Below are positions 9,414-17,514 of a stretch of DNA of 64,000 nucleotides, piece by piece (position 1 is the first letter of the stretch; each line of letters begins with the position of its first letter). The position numbers were made by a program, and so were the translations under genes. Under the pieces are notes generated by a model. That model saw nothing but the letters and a program-made list of their open reading frames with translations. It searched no databases and was not told the origin of the DNA. The DNA comes from Shewanella gaetbuli. GTDB taxonomy: Bacteria; Pseudomonadota; Gammaproteobacteria; Enterobacterales; Shewanellaceae. The DNA lies in the NCBI RefSeq assembly GCF_023284065.1, contig NZ_JAKIKP010000011.1, forward strand, positions 61,052 to 125,051, given 5' to 3'.

Positions 9414-9447
9414 ATAAAAACGCGAGTGATAACACTCGCGTTTTTTA
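9414..9447. terminator. Bidirectional terminator between convergent genes
   Basis: Perfect stem CGCGAGTG/CACTCGCG (9421-9428 with 9433-9440) with ATAA loop, A-tract on the left and T-tract on the right. It serves the ABM gene on plus and the 83-aa gene on minus. Confidence 0.92.
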
Positions 9448-9469
9448 TTAGCTAAATGTGACTAAAAGC

Positions 9470-9721
9470 TTAGTGAGGTCTTAGGGTGATTTTGGGGCGC
9501 AAGTCAACCTCGCCATCTGGATGAATAACGGCAATATCATCTTGTTGAGACACTATAGCTAATGGCCCTTTTAGCGTTTGGCGCACAAAGCGTAAGCGGT
9601 AACCGAAACGGTTTAAGTCGTATAAGGCGACTTTTTGATCCGCCGTTAAATTCTCCCAATGCTGTTCGTTACTCAGTGGTGAATCGCGGCGCTCATTTAT
9701 CTCATGTGCAACTTGGTTCAT
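9470..9721 (-). CDS. Conserved small protein of unknown function (83 aa)
   Basis: The product is soluble and mixed-charge, with HWENLTADQKVALYDLNRFG in the middle and AVIHPDGEVDLRPKITLRPH at the end. There is no signal peptide, membrane segment or cysteine motif. I recognise it only as the type of short conserved hypothetical seen in Shewanella genomes. It has its own unit, convergent with the ABM gene. About 200 nt of AT-rich sequence separate its start from the next gene. Confidence 0.65.
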   Translation of the reverse strand: MNQVAHEINERRDSPLSNEQHWENLTADQKVALYDLNRFGYRLRFVRQTLKGPLAIVSQQDDIAVIHPDGEVDLRPKITLRPH

Positions 9722-9843
9722 AATAAACGTTACCCGTATTTGTTATTGTTAATAAAAGGTTAACAAGCTAAATATAACAACAAATTTAGACTTTTAAACT
9801 TTTTTAACTAAAAAGTATTACCTTTCTGCTGGGACAGTACGAA

Positions 9844-9907
9844 TTTTGTTTGATTTTCGATCATTTTTACAGCCTTTTTTGTGTGATTTTTGATCGGTTT
9901 CACAGGC
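9844..9907 (+). repeat. Imperfect tandem direct repeat upstream of the radical SAM gene
   Basis: Two copies of a 31-nt unit start at 9844 and 9877 (period 33) and agree at 25 of 31 positions. Each contains TGATTTT(C/T)GATC followed by (T/C)ACAG. The second copy ends a few nucleotides before the ribosome-binding site. The spacing is close to three helical turns, so paired operator sites are possible; this is inference. Confidence 0.55.
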
Positions 9908-9924
9908 ATTATAAAGGAGCCGTA

Positions 9925-10803
9925 ATGATTAAATATATAGAACCTGTGTTTCGTCCACCGTCTGAGTGGAAGTCGCTTATTCTACAAGTCACTAATGGCT
10001 GTAGCTGGAACCAATGTAGCTTTTGCGACATGTATACTCAGCCTCAGAAGCAGTTTAGAGCGCAAAAAATTGAAAAAATTGAACAAGATATTATTGCTGC
10101 GGCACAATCTGGAGTGCCTATAAGCCGGGTGTTTTTGGCTGATGGTGATGCCATGAGCTTGCCATTTAATCGCTTGAAAGCCATTTGTGAACTCATTAAT
10201 ACCCATTTACCCAGCGTGACTCGTATTAGTAGTTATTGTTTACCGCGCAATCTTTCTAATAAAACGGTTGAACAGTTGGCTGAATTGAATAACTTGGGGC
10301 TGTCGTTAATGTATGTCGGCTGTGAAAGCGGTGACAATGAAGTGCTGCAACGGATACAAAAAGGCGAAGATTATGCCTCTTCATTAGCTGCTCTACAAAA
10401 AATAAAACGTGCGGGAATGAAGTCGTCTGTGATGATATTAATGGGCTTAGGTGGGATTAGCTTATCTGAGCAACATGCCATAGCGTCTGCAAAGTTAATG
10501 AACGAGGCGCAACCTGAATATTTGTCAACCCTAGTGGTTACATTGCCGTTAGGCACTGAAAAAATGGATAAGGTATTTGATGGTAAGTTTCAACTTCCTG
10601 ATCAACTTGGGTTGCTAACAGAAATGCAAACACTGTTAAGTCATCTTGAACTACAAAAAACCATTTTCCGCTCTGATCATGCTTCTAATTATTTAGTGTT
10701 AAAAGGTGTGCTAGGTAAAGATAAACCGCAATTACTGGCTCAAGTAAACCAAGCGCTGCAAGGGCTGGTTCCTTTAAGGCAAGAATGGCAACGCGGCTTA
10801 TAA
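9925..10803 (+). CDS. Radical SAM protein, CX4CX2C subfamily
   Basis: I take ATG 9925, with AAGGAG at 9914-9919; upstream in-frame ATG 9850 would add a Phe-rich stretch with no ribosome-binding site. The product has 292 aa. The [4Fe-4S] ligands are in NGCSWNQCSFCDMY, that is C-x4-C-x2-C instead of the common C-x3-C-x2-C; this spacing occurs in a known branch of radical SAM proteins. Further TIM-barrel features are VFLADGDAM, LMYVGCESGDNEVL and SSVMILMGLGG. No B12 or SPASM domain is visible. The substrate is unknown. It is followed by an unrelated exported protein. Confidence 0.82.
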   Translation: MIKYIEPVFRPPSEWKSLILQVTNGCSWNQCSFCDMYTQPQKQFRAQKIEKIEQDIIAAAQSGVPISRVFLADGDAMSLPFNRLKAICELINTHLPSVTRISSYCLPRNLSNKTVEQLAELNNLGLSLMYVGCESGDNEVLQRIQKGEDYASSLAALQKIKRAGMKSSVMILMGLGGISLSEQHAIASAKLMNEAQPEYLSTLVVTLPLGTEKMDKVFDGKFQLPDQLGLLTEMQTLLSHLELQKTIFRSDHASNYLVLKGVLGKDKPQLLAQVNQALQGLVPLRQEWQRGL

Positions 10804-10874
10804 TAGCCAACTTGAAAAAGTGCTCACTCTCTTCATACTATGAGTTAACGATTATAAAAATACAGGGAACCAAC

Positions 10875-11441
10875 ATGTTGTTGACCATGAAAAGTGGATT
10901 GAAAGTCATCTTATTGCTTGTTAGTGCGCTGTCTACAATGGCGCTTAATGCAGCCCCAACATCACAACCTGAAACTAAAGCCCCGTCTATAAACCCTAAA
11001 TTAGCCGTATTTGCACCTTACCTTGGCACATGGGAAGCCGACTTTGCCGTGCCTGAAGGTAAATCACCTATGAAAGATGTGTCTTTGTGGGAGCGAGCGT
11101 TAAATGGTAATGCTATCCGCACCTTACACTCGATTAATGACGGAATGTATGGTGGTGAGTCGTTAATCTTTTTTGATAATAAAAAGCAACAGCTGGTATT
11201 TTATTATTTCACGACAGCAGAGTTTTTCACCCAAGGTACTATTGAAGTCATTGATGATAATACTTTTGTTGCTTATGAAGAGGTGTCTGGTAATGATGAT
11301 GGCATTACCAAAGTGAAATCCACCAGTACCTTATTAGGCAATGAAATGTCAATTTCGACCAGTTACTTTAAAAAAGGTCAATGGACCACGCCTGAAAAGC
11401 GTACTTATAAACCCAGCAAGTTAGCGGTAAAATTTAAGTAA
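10875..11441 (+). CDS. Exported protein of unknown function (DUF1579-like)
   Basis: ATG 10875 is chosen because AGGGA lies 7 nt upstream and a signal peptide begins at once (hydrophobic core VILLLVSALSTMALNA, cleavage near AAP). The mature part contains LAVFAPYLGTWEADF and LWERALNGNAIRTLHSI, a pattern like lipocalin-type DUF1579 domains. FYYFTTAEFFTQGTIEV follows. The total is 188 aa, so one small beta-barrel domain. Probably periplasmic. No partner genes point to a role. Confidence 0.7.
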   Translation: MLLTMKSGLKVILLLVSALSTMALNAAPTSQPETKAPSINPKLAVFAPYLGTWEADFAVPEGKSPMKDVSLWERALNGNAIRTLHSINDGMYGGESLIFFDNKKQQLVFYYFTTAEFFTQGTIEVIDDNTFVAYEEVSGNDDGITKVKSTSTLLGNEMSISTSYFKKGQWTTPEKRTYKPSKLAVKFK

Positions 11442-11467
11442 CTTTAACTAATAATTCACTCATTAGC

Positions 11468-11517
11468 CGCAAACATAGCGATGGTTATCAAAGCATTATT
11501 GCCTAGCTATGTTTGCG
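11468..11517. repeat. Perfect 12-bp inverted repeat between convergent genes
   Basis: CGCAAACATAGC at 11468-11479 pairs exactly with GCTATGTTTGCG at 11506-11517 across 26 nt. No clear U-tract follows on either strand, so it is not a textbook terminator. It lies between a plus-strand and a minus-strand gene. Confidence 0.6.
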
Positions 11518-11565
11518 TCAAAGTGTAAAAAGGGCATATTGATTTGTGTACAGCTAAGCAGCAAG

Positions 11566-11763
11566 TTAATACTCATCATCAATAAAAATCTGTTCAATTG
11601 TCAGGTTAAATAACCTGGCTGCTTTAAATGCCAATGGCAAACTAGGGTCAAATTTACCTTTTTCTATCGCATTAATGGTTTGGCGAGAGACATTCAATAA
11701 TTCAGCAAGCTGTGCTTGGGTTAAGTCACGTTCTGCGCGTAATACTTTTAAACGATTATTCAC
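11566..11763 (-). CDS. XRE-family transcriptional regulator
   Basis: This 65-aa product is a single Cro/CI helix-turn-helix: LKVLRAERDLTQAQLAELLN, VSRQTINAIEKGKFDPSLPL, then the conserved RLFNLTIEQIF. Its start overlaps the stop of the upstream membrane-protein gene by 4 nt (ATGA), so the two are translationally coupled. Short XRE proteins paired with a small membrane protein are common and usually autoregulatory. Three matching palindromes stand in front of the operon and are the obvious candidate operators. Confidence 0.9.
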   Translation of the reverse strand: MNNRLKVLRAERDLTQAQLAELLNVSRQTINAIEKGKFDPSLPLAFKAARLFNLTIEQIFIDDEY

Positions 11764-12185
11764 TGATACTTCCTATTACCTAAAAAAATCCCAAACATAT
11801 AAGTGAAACTCATGATGATCACCAAATGTGATATTTCAGCTTCATGGTTAATAATTCCAGTGCTGTGAAGGGTGGAGTAACTAATCCCCACAATCAAACC
11901 TACGCCTAAACATAGTGCCATGGCATTCAGCTGAATTTTTTGTTGAAGCTCATCAAGGCTATGCAAATGATGCTTGTTGGCCAGTAACATGCCTATGCCG
12001 ACAACAAAATTTACTACGATAAAACTAATCGTTATTGCGGGGCTTTCTGTCCATAGTAATAAGCCGCCAAAGGTTGCAATGGCTAAAGATACGACCCAAG
12101 CAAGAGTCCATTTAGCGAGGCGTTTCGTACTGCTACAGCGTTGTTTTGTTAATGAGGGTCTTGTTGGTTCGCTCTGGTTCATCAT
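11760..12185 (-). CDS. Small integral membrane protein paired with an XRE regulator
   Basis: The 141-aa product has a charged N-terminus of about 25 residues and then four hydrophobic segments, roughly residues 28-47, 50-68, 87-106 and 119-135. A polar HHLHSLDELQQKIQLNAMAL loop lies between the second and third. Alternative starts at ATG 12185 or 12182 make no practical difference; GGAGTG lies just upstream. The distal gene of the operon is the XRE regulator. The function is unknown; such proteins are often annotated as DUF-type integral membrane proteins. Confidence 0.78.
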   Translation of the reverse strand: MMNQSEPTRPSLTKQRCSSTKRLAKWTLAWVVSLAIATFGGLLLWTESPAITISFIVVNFVVGIGMLLANKHHLHSLDELQQKIQLNAMALCLGVGLIVGISYSTLHSTGIINHEAEISHLVIIMSFTYMFGIFLGNRKYQ

Positions 12186-12204
12186 TCACTCCTTGTTGAT
12201 TTAA

Positions 12205-12306
12205 ATCAAGCTAGCTTGGCATAAAGCATTGTTAGCTTGTCATTTGGTCAAGCTTACTTGACACTTATATTGGTCAAAAAAAGATCTTATGTCAAGTGTT
12301 GTTGAC
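12205..12306. promoter_or_regulatory. Three 6-4-6 palindromes, candidate operators of the XRE operon
   Basis: The sites are 12205-12220 (ATCAAG CTAG CTTGGC), 12247-12262 (GTCAAG CTTA CTTGAC, perfect arms) and 12291-12306 (GTCAAG TGTT GTTGAC). All share the consensus GTCAAG-N4-CTTGAC and start 42 and 44 nt apart, close to four helical turns. They occupy the promoter region of the minus-strand membrane-protein/XRE operon. Binding by that XRE protein is inference. Confidence 0.65.
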
Positions 12307-12361
12307 TTTTAATTCAACTTTAGAATGAAGATAGCAATCAAGGGTGATGAGAAAGTTTATA

Positions 12362-12390
12362 TTAAAAAGCTAGGGGCTAAGCCCCTAGGT
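12362..12390 (-). terminator. Terminator downstream of the MscS gene
   Basis: Perfect stem CTAGGGGC/GCCCCTAG (12370-12377 with 12381-12388). Reading on minus, it is followed by CTTTTTAAT. Confidence 0.8.
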
Positions 12391-12408
12391 TGTTGGTAAG
12401 TTAGAGAA

Positions 12409-13242
12409 TTATTGCTTGATATGCACTTCTTTAACAGGACAAGGTATGTTTATATTTGCCTGACTCAATGCCGCCATGATCAGTTGATTGGTTGTAAACT
12501 TGGTTTGAAAATATTGCGCGGTCGGAACCCAATAGCGTATGCCAATTTCAATACCTATAACATTGAATCCGTTGACTCCTACAAGCGGTGGTTGCTGATC
12601 ATTTACTGCTTCAGATTGGGCTATGGCTTGTTGAATAATCGCGATAACTTCAGCAGTGTCGGATTGATATTCGATATTAATATTGTTTTCTACCAGCTTG
12701 TACTCAAATGAGTTATGTAGAATTTCACCAACAATATGTTTATTCGGTATGGTAATGCGTTCGCCTTCTTCATTTGTCAGTACCGTTAACCCAAGTTTTA
12801 TTTCTTCAACCACGCCAGCCACACCTTTAATTTCAATGGTGTTACCAATCACAAAAGGTCGAGTTACAATAATGGTGACCCCAGCGGCATAATTAGACAG
12901 CATGCCTTGAATCGCTAAACCCGCTCCTAAAGATGCTGCACCAATAGCGGCCACCATTGGGGTGACACTAATACCTAATTTTCCAAGGCAGATCACCGCG
13001 ACCATGACGATAATAATGATGCGAATTAAGTTAGACGTGAAATTACCTAAAGTGGCGTCAATATTATGTTTGGCAAATTGTTTTGTGACCAAATTAGCCA
13101 CTTTGTTGGCGAGCCATAAACCCAGTAAAAATATCAGTATGGCGCCGACAAGTTGAAAACTGTATTGCACTAGAAATTCGGTGATGATGTTGTAAGCATT
13201 CTGCAGTTGTTCGAGTTCTTGATCTAAACTGGGTTGGTCCAT
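12409..13242 (-). CDS. Small-conductance mechanosensitive channel, MscS family
   Basis: At 277 aa this is close to E. coli MscS (286 aa). There are three membrane segments. The pore helix is seen in VTPMVAAIGAASLGAGLAIQ, rich in Gly/Ala as in MscS TM3. The cytoplasmic beta domain follows (TRPFVIGNTIEIKGVAGVVE, ITIPNKHIVGEILHN), and the alpha/beta domain ends in VKEVHIKQ. The role is release of solutes on hypo-osmotic shock at the inner membrane. It is a single gene with its own terminator. Several MscS paralogues are usual in these bacteria, so I do not assign mscS itself. Confidence 0.9.
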   Translation of the reverse strand: MDQPSLDQELEQLQNAYNIITEFLVQYSFQLVGAILIFLLGLWLANKVANLVTKQFAKHNIDATLGNFTSNLIRIIIIVMVAVICLGKLGISVTPMVAAIGAASLGAGLAIQGMLSNYAAGVTIIVTRPFVIGNTIEIKGVAGVVEEIKLGLTVLTNEEGERITIPNKHIVGEILHNSFEYKLVENNINIEYQSDTAEVIAIIQQAIAQSEAVNDQQPPLVGVNGFNVIGIEIGIRYWVPTAQYFQTKFTTNQLIMAALSQANINIPCPVKEVHIKQ

Positions 13243-13424
13243 GATATATCCCTATGATTACCAAATAGCGTACAAGATTAATGGTATTTTGTGAGCCACA
13301 TCATAACAAGTTTAGGCTATATATAAAAAAGCTTATCTTGAAGTGATAATTCAGTTGTTTTTCATTTTAAGTTGTTAGCGTGCGGAACAAAATCTTGTTT
13401 TTTATTTTATTCTGGAGAATAAAC

Positions 13425-13898
13425 ATGCGATTCACCTCAATGGCTACAGGTCTAGTACTCTCTATTTTATCGTGCTCAGCATTTGCTGAAGATGCGGTTG
13501 TAAAAGAAGGCGATACGCTGGCGCCGATTACTTTACAAGATCAATTTGACAAGCCCTTAGTGGTTGATGGCGAAACCAAAGTATTGTTGTTTAGCAGTGA
13601 TATGGACGGCGGCGAAGTGATTCAAGCTGCATTTGATGAAGTTGCAGAAAGTGATCGCCCTGCTAATTTAGCTTATGTTGCTGACATTAGTGGTATGCCG
13701 TCGCTAATTGCAAAATTTGTCGCGATTCCAAAAATGAAAGATTATTCTTTTGTACTAGGTTTAGATAAAGAAGGTGATGTATCTGCATTATTACCAACAA
13801 AAGAAAATCAGGCGACGATTATTAAGCTAGATAATCTAACCATTAAATCTATTACTTATGCTGAAGATGCTCAATCTTTAATGACACTATGGAAGTAG
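13425..13898 (+). CDS. Periplasmic protein, possibly thioredoxin-like fold
   Basis: ATG 13425 has GGAG about 8 nt upstream and begins a good signal peptide (RFTSMATGLVLSILSCSAFA, cleavage before EDA). An upstream GTG at 13380 would place 15 extra residues before it. The mature protein (157 aa with leader) has GDTLAPITLQDQFDKPLVVD, VLLFSSDMDGGEVI and a C-terminal TIIKLDNLTIKSI, which fits a peroxiredoxin/thioredoxin-like fold. No CXXC or other active cysteine is present, so it would not be a redox enzyme. The function is unknown. Confidence 0.65.
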   Translation: MRFTSMATGLVLSILSCSAFAEDAVVKEGDTLAPITLQDQFDKPLVVDGETKVLLFSSDMDGGEVIQAAFDEVAESDRPANLAYVADISGMPSLIAKFVAIPKMKDYSFVLGLDKEGDVSALLPTKENQATIIKLDNLTIKSITYAEDAQSLMTLWK

Positions 13899-14238
13899 TT
13901 TAAAGCTAATATTGGCTTTGTTAATAGAGTATGAGGGCGCAGGCTCTCATATCTATTGTGTTCGTTTTTATCCGTTATCATCTTCTGTACCCACCTCCTT
14001 TTATGTTTTTCCTCCAGCGATATTGCTTAAATTGTCTATACTTATTTTACCTTGCAAATCGATGTATTTGCTTGGCATAAAAAATTGCAATAATTGAATA
14101 AAAATTCGTTGCATCTAAGCGAAAAATAGCGTCTACTTCGCATGTTTTTTAACGTTGCTAATTTGTGGCACAAACGTTAACCAAACTCGCAATGATTTTT
14201 AAATTGATTTTGCCCAACTATGAGGAGGCACTGGCCTA
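13899..14238. other. Intergenic region with a weak hairpin
   Basis: 340 nt before the decarboxylase gene. A 9-bp stem with one G-T pair (13930-13938 with 13943-13951) lies soon after the upstream stop and may be a weak terminator; its T-run is interrupted. The rest is AT-rich. GAGGAGG just before 14239 is the ribosome-binding site of the next gene. I see no gene here. Confidence 0.4.
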
Positions 14239-15414
14239 ATGAGCCAATTTCAATCTATTGATGTAGCTGATTACTATGACAAAGACACTTTCGCGCGTAT
14301 TGAAGCATTTGCGAAAGACAAACCAACGCCGTTTGTGGTCATTGATACCCAAATCATTTCAAAACAATATGATGATATGGTGAATAATTTTCCATTCGCA
14401 AATGTGTACTATGCGGTGAAAGCGAATCCAGCAAAAGAAATTTTAACCTTATTAAGAGACAAAGGTTCTAATTTTGATATTGCATCAATTTACGAATTAG
14501 AAATGGTCACGTCATTGGGCGTCAGTACTGACCGTGTGAGTTATGGTAACACCATTAAAAAACGTGCTGATGTACGCTCGTTCTATGAGCAAGGGGTACG
14601 TATGTTTGCTTCTGATTCTGAAGCCGATTTACGTATGATTGCTGAAGAAGCCCCAGGCGCTAAAGTGTATGTTCGTATTTTAACTGAAGGAACACATACG
14701 GCTGACTGGCCTTTATCTCGTAAGTTTGGCTGCCAAAATGAAATGGCTTACGACTTATTAGTATTGGCTAAAGAGTTAGGCTTACAACCTCATGGTATTT
14801 CGTTTCATGTGGGCTCACAGCAACGTGATATTGGCGCATGGGACTCAGCCATAGGTAAAGTGAAAACCATTTTTGATCGCTTAAAAGAAGAGCACGGTAT
14901 TGTGCTTAAAATGATTAACTTGGGCGGTGGTTTTCCTGCTAATTACTTGGATAAAACCAACACATTAGGCACTTATGCGCAGCAAATTAAGCACTTTTTA
15001 GAAGAAGATTTTGGTGACGAACTACCCGAAATTATTTTAGAACCAGGTCGTTCATTGATTTCTAATGCCGGTGTCTTAGTGTCTGAAGTGGTGCTTATCT
15101 CACGTAAATCTCATACTGCTTTAGAGCGCTGGGTATTTACCGATGTGGGTAAGTTTTCGGGATTGATTGAAACCATGGACGAGGCGATTAAATTCCCTAT
15201 TTACACTGACCGTAAAGGTGAGCTAGATAAATGTGTTATTGCCGGGCCAACCTGCGACAGTGCCGATATTATGTATGAACATTACAGCTATGGTTTACCA
15301 GTAGACTTAGCCATTGGTGACCGCATGTATTGGTTAACTGCGGGGGCGTATACTACCACCTATTCAGCGGTGTGTTTTAATGGTTTTCCTCCATTAAAAG
15401 ATTACTATTTATAG
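14239..15414 (+). CDS. Ornithine/lysine decarboxylase, type III PLP fold (eukaryotic-like)
   Basis: The product (391 aa) belongs to the alanine-racemase-fold decarboxylases, not to the large SpeC/SpeF type. The PLP lysine is in YYAVKANPA. HVGSQ and the glycine loop NLGGGFPANY are typical PLP-phosphate contacts, and EPGRSLISNAG is conserved. The C-terminal catalytic segment has GPTCDSAD with the active-site Cys. The end (GFPPLKDYYL) matches the family. It converts ornithine, perhaps also lysine, to putrescine or cadaverine in the cytoplasm, feeding polyamine synthesis. Substrate preference cannot be decided from sequence alone. A strong ribosome-binding site (GAGGAGG) and a private terminator indicate a single-gene unit. 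Confidence 0.9.
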   Translation: MSQFQSIDVADYYDKDTFARIEAFAKDKPTPFVVIDTQIISKQYDDMVNNFPFANVYYAVKANPAKEILTLLRDKGSNFDIASIYELEMVTSLGVSTDRVSYGNTIKKRADVRSFYEQGVRMFASDSEADLRMIAEEAPGAKVYVRILTEGTHTADWPLSRKFGCQNEMAYDLLVLAKELGLQPHGISFHVGSQQRDIGAWDSAIGKVKTIFDRLKEEHGIVLKMINLGGGFPANYLDKTNTLGTYAQQIKHFLEEDFGDELPEIILEPGRSLISNAGVLVSEVVLISRKSHTALERWVFTDVGKFSGLIETMDEAIKFPIYTDRKGELDKCVIAGPTCDSADIMYEHYSYGLPVDLAIGDRMYWLTAGAYTTTYSAVCFNGFPPLKDYYL

Positions 15415-15440
15415 TATTGATAAGCCTAAGATAACCACAA

Positions 15441-15472
15441 TAAAGGACGCATTAAGCGTCCTTTATTTTTTA
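15441..15472 (+). terminator. Rho-independent terminator after the decarboxylase
   Basis: Ten-bp perfect stem TAAAGGACGC/GCGTCCTTTA (15441-15450 with 15456-15465), loop ATTAA, then TTTTTT. Confidence 0.92.
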
Positions 15473-15491
15473 AATGATTGCTGGCTGTGGG

Positions 15492-15710
15492 CTAGGCCAT
15501 TTCATTCTTTTTCAAGATATTAAAAATCTCTTCTTTTAAATGGAGTTTCTTAGATTTAAGTATTTTAACTTCAGGAGTGGTGTCGCTGCTGCTATGGGTT
15601 TCTAGTTGTTTGATTTCTTCATCTAATTGATTATGTTCGTCAAATTTTCTTAGAAAGTGGGCGTCAGTGGTTTTTAGTTTAGTGATTAAATCGCGATATT
15701 CTGGAAACAT
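15492..15710 (-). CDS. YdcH-family (DUF465) small protein
   Basis: ATG 15710 is preferred because AGGAG lies 7 nt upstream; a farther in-frame ATG at 15731 lacks this. The product (72 aa) starts MFPEYRDLITKLKTTDAHF and has the DUF465 pattern FLRKFDEHNQLDEEIKQLE, then KILKSKKLHLKEEIFNILKK. It is a short helical hairpin or coiled coil and cytoplasmic. The family has no firmly assigned activity. It is convergent with the decarboxylase gene. Confidence 0.85.
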   Translation of the reverse strand: MFPEYRDLITKLKTTDAHFLRKFDEHNQLDEEIKQLETHSSSDTTPEVKILKSKKLHLKEEIFNILKKNEMA

Positions 15711-16092
15711 AGGTTCACTCCTGTGAGACAAATTTAAGGTTTAGGCTTACCGTTATTAAGTGGACTGAAATGGCTAACCTGTTCACTTCAACCTACGCTT
15801 TTGCGTCCTTAAAAAACATGACGTAAATCAAATTACATTAACTTTACACGATATTTTAATCTTGCTAATTGTTGTTTCGTCATTACCGTGAATATAAGGC
15901 TATTATTAAGGCTGCGGTTATGGTTTGAACGATAATGATCAAGCCTGTACGATCATTGATTTGTAACCAAAGCGTGAAAAAATTTTGACTTGAAAAATAA
16001 TAGTGTGATCCAGTTAACCTTTTCTGAGACAATACTGCGATACAGTTTATAAAACACAGCGTTTTATTTTTGAAATAATTAAGGGGTTCAGC
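15711..16092. other. Intergenic region upstream of udp
   Basis: About 380 nt between two divergent genes. It is AT-rich and must contain both promoters. A half-site-like AGTGTGATCC occurs near 16000, but no full CRP palindrome is evident, although udp is CRP/CytR-controlled in E. coli. A 75-codon minus-strand frame here overlaps the start of udp and looks spurious. AAGGGG just before 16093 is the udp ribosome-binding site. Confidence 0.4.
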
Positions 16093-16851
16093 ATGTCTGA
16101 CGTATTTCACTTAGGTTTGACTAAAAAAATGTTAGCTGGTGCCACGTTGGCAATTGTTCCGGGCGATCCTGAGCGTGTTAAACGCATTGCTGAACTCATG
16201 GAAAACGCGACGTTTCTTGCGAGTCACCGTGAATATACTAGCTACTTAGCTTATGTAGACGGTAAACCAGTGGTGGTGTGTTCGACCGGTATTGGCGGCC
16301 CTTCAACTTCTATTGCGGTAGAAGAGTTAGCTCAACTAGGCATCACCACATTCTTACGTGTTGGAACGACTGGTGCGATTCAGCCACATGTGAATGTAGG
16401 TGATGTGATTGTGACACAAGCTTCTGTTCGCTTAGATGGGGCTAGCTTGCATTTTGCTCCTCTTGAGTTTCCAGCCGCGGCCAACTTTGAATGTACTACC
16501 GCATTAGTTGCAGCTTGTCGTGATGCTGGGGTAGAGCCCCATGTGGGTATAACGGCGTCGTCTGATACTTTCTATCCAGGTCAAGAACGATACGATACGG
16601 TTTCAGGCCGTGTTACTCAACGCTTTGTTGGTTCTATGAAAGAGTGGCAATCTATGGGCGTGTTAAATTACGAGATGGAATCAGCCACATTATTTACCAT
16701 GTGTGCCACTCAAGGTTGGCGTGCAGCTTGTGTTGCAGGAGTTATTGTTAATCGTACCCAGCAAGAAATACCAGATGAAGCTACGATGAAGAAAACCGAA
16801 GTCAGTGCGGTGTCTATTGTTGTCGCAGCGGCTAAAAAGTTACTTAGCTAA
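16093..16851 (+). CDS. udp: Uridine phosphorylase
   Basis: The product has 252 aa, essentially the length of E. coli Udp (253). Nucleoside phosphorylase family 1 motifs are complete: [15 protein letters not shown] (phosphate site), [27 protein letters not shown] (phosphate and ribose contacts) and [13 protein letters not shown] (ribose-binding Glu-Met-Glu). It catalyses phosphorolysis of uridine to uracil and ribose-1-phosphate in the cytoplasm. It is a single-gene unit with a strong downstream terminator. Confidence 0.96.
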   Translation: MSDVFHLGLTKKMLAGATLAIVPGDPERVKRIAELMENATFLASHREYTSYLAYVDGKPVVVCSTGIGGPSTSIAVEELAQLGITTFLRVGTTGAIQPHVNVGDVIVTQASVRLDGASLHFAPLEFPAAANFECTTALVAACRDAGVEPHVGITASSDTFYPGQERYDTVSGRVTQRFVGSMKEWQSMGVLNYEMESATLFTMCATQGWRAACVAGVIVNRTQQEIPDEATMKKTEVSAVSIVVAAAKKLLS

Positions 16852-16884
16852 ATCCACTATTTCAGATTCATCACTACTTTAATC

Positions 16885-16920
16885 AACGCCTAATTATACA
16901 AATAATTAGGCGTTTTATTT
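16885..16920 (+). terminator. Rho-independent terminator after udp
   Basis: Twelve-bp stem AACGCCTAATTA/TAATTAGGCGTT (16885-16896 with 16903-16914), loop TACAAA, followed by TTATTTT. Confidence 0.92.
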
Positions 16921-17036
16921 TGCCCCATAAAAATCAAAATTCACTTTGCAATTACCTAGTGATAATGTATGGTTGACATAATATGTCATTTATATTGAAT
17001 TAAAATAAATGATCAATAACGGTTTTTGGAGGGCAT

Positions 17037-17492
17037 ATGGAGCTTGAAAATCCGATAACAGTTTGGGTCTGCTTAGGCATTATTTTGATGCTGTCAGAAA
17101 TAGTCATACCGGGTGGTATTGTTATTTTATTAGGCTCTGCCTGTTTAATTGTTGCAGGTGCATTAGGAGTAGGGATTATTGAAGGAATCGCCCAAAGCCT
17201 CACTCTATGGTTTATCAGTTCAATGGTATTGTTGCTCAGTTTTAGGCATATCACTCAGCGTTTAGCAGGGGGAGATGCCCATGTAGATAATACCGATGAA
17301 GAGCTGGACTTATATAATCAAATTGCCATTGTTAAAGCATCAATTGGCCCAGGGCAGCAAACTGGGCGTATTAGTTGTTTAGGTTCAGAATGGACAGCAT
17401 TAGGAGATGGTTCAGAAATTCAAGTTGGCAGTAAGGTAAGGATTATTTGCCGCGATAACATAGCCTTAGTTGTTGAGCCTTTTAAGGAATAA
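17037..17492 (+). CDS. NfeD-like membrane protein
   Basis: GGAGGG at 17028-17033 supports ATG 17037. The product (151 aa) has three or so hydrophobic stretches (VWVCLGIILMLSEIVIPGG, IVILLGSACLIVAGALGVGI, LTLWFISSMVLLLSF) and then a C-terminal OB-fold with GRISCLGSEWTALGDGSEIQ and KVRIICRDNIALVVEP. This is the short NfeD type (YbbJ class). NfeD proteins are encoded next to SPFH/stomatin genes and probably form a complex with them in the inner membrane, as here, where two SPFH genes follow. Confidence 0.9.
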   Translation: MELENPITVWVCLGIILMLSEIVIPGGIVILLGSACLIVAGALGVGIIEGIAQSLTLWFISSMVLLLSFRHITQRLAGGDAHVDNTDEELDLYNQIAIVKASIGPGQQTGRISCLGSEWTALGDGSEIQVGSKVRIICRDNIALVVEPFKE

Positions 17493-17514
17493 CCGAGTAA
17501 AACAAGGATACATT

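Noticed and set aside
13912..14097. 61-codon plus-strand frame after the thioredoxin-like gene
   Set aside because: No ribosome-binding site, odd composition, and it contains the weak hairpin at 13930-13951.
15883..16110. 75-codon minus-strand frame before udp
   Set aside because: It overlaps the start of udp and occupies the promoter region; no recognisable product.
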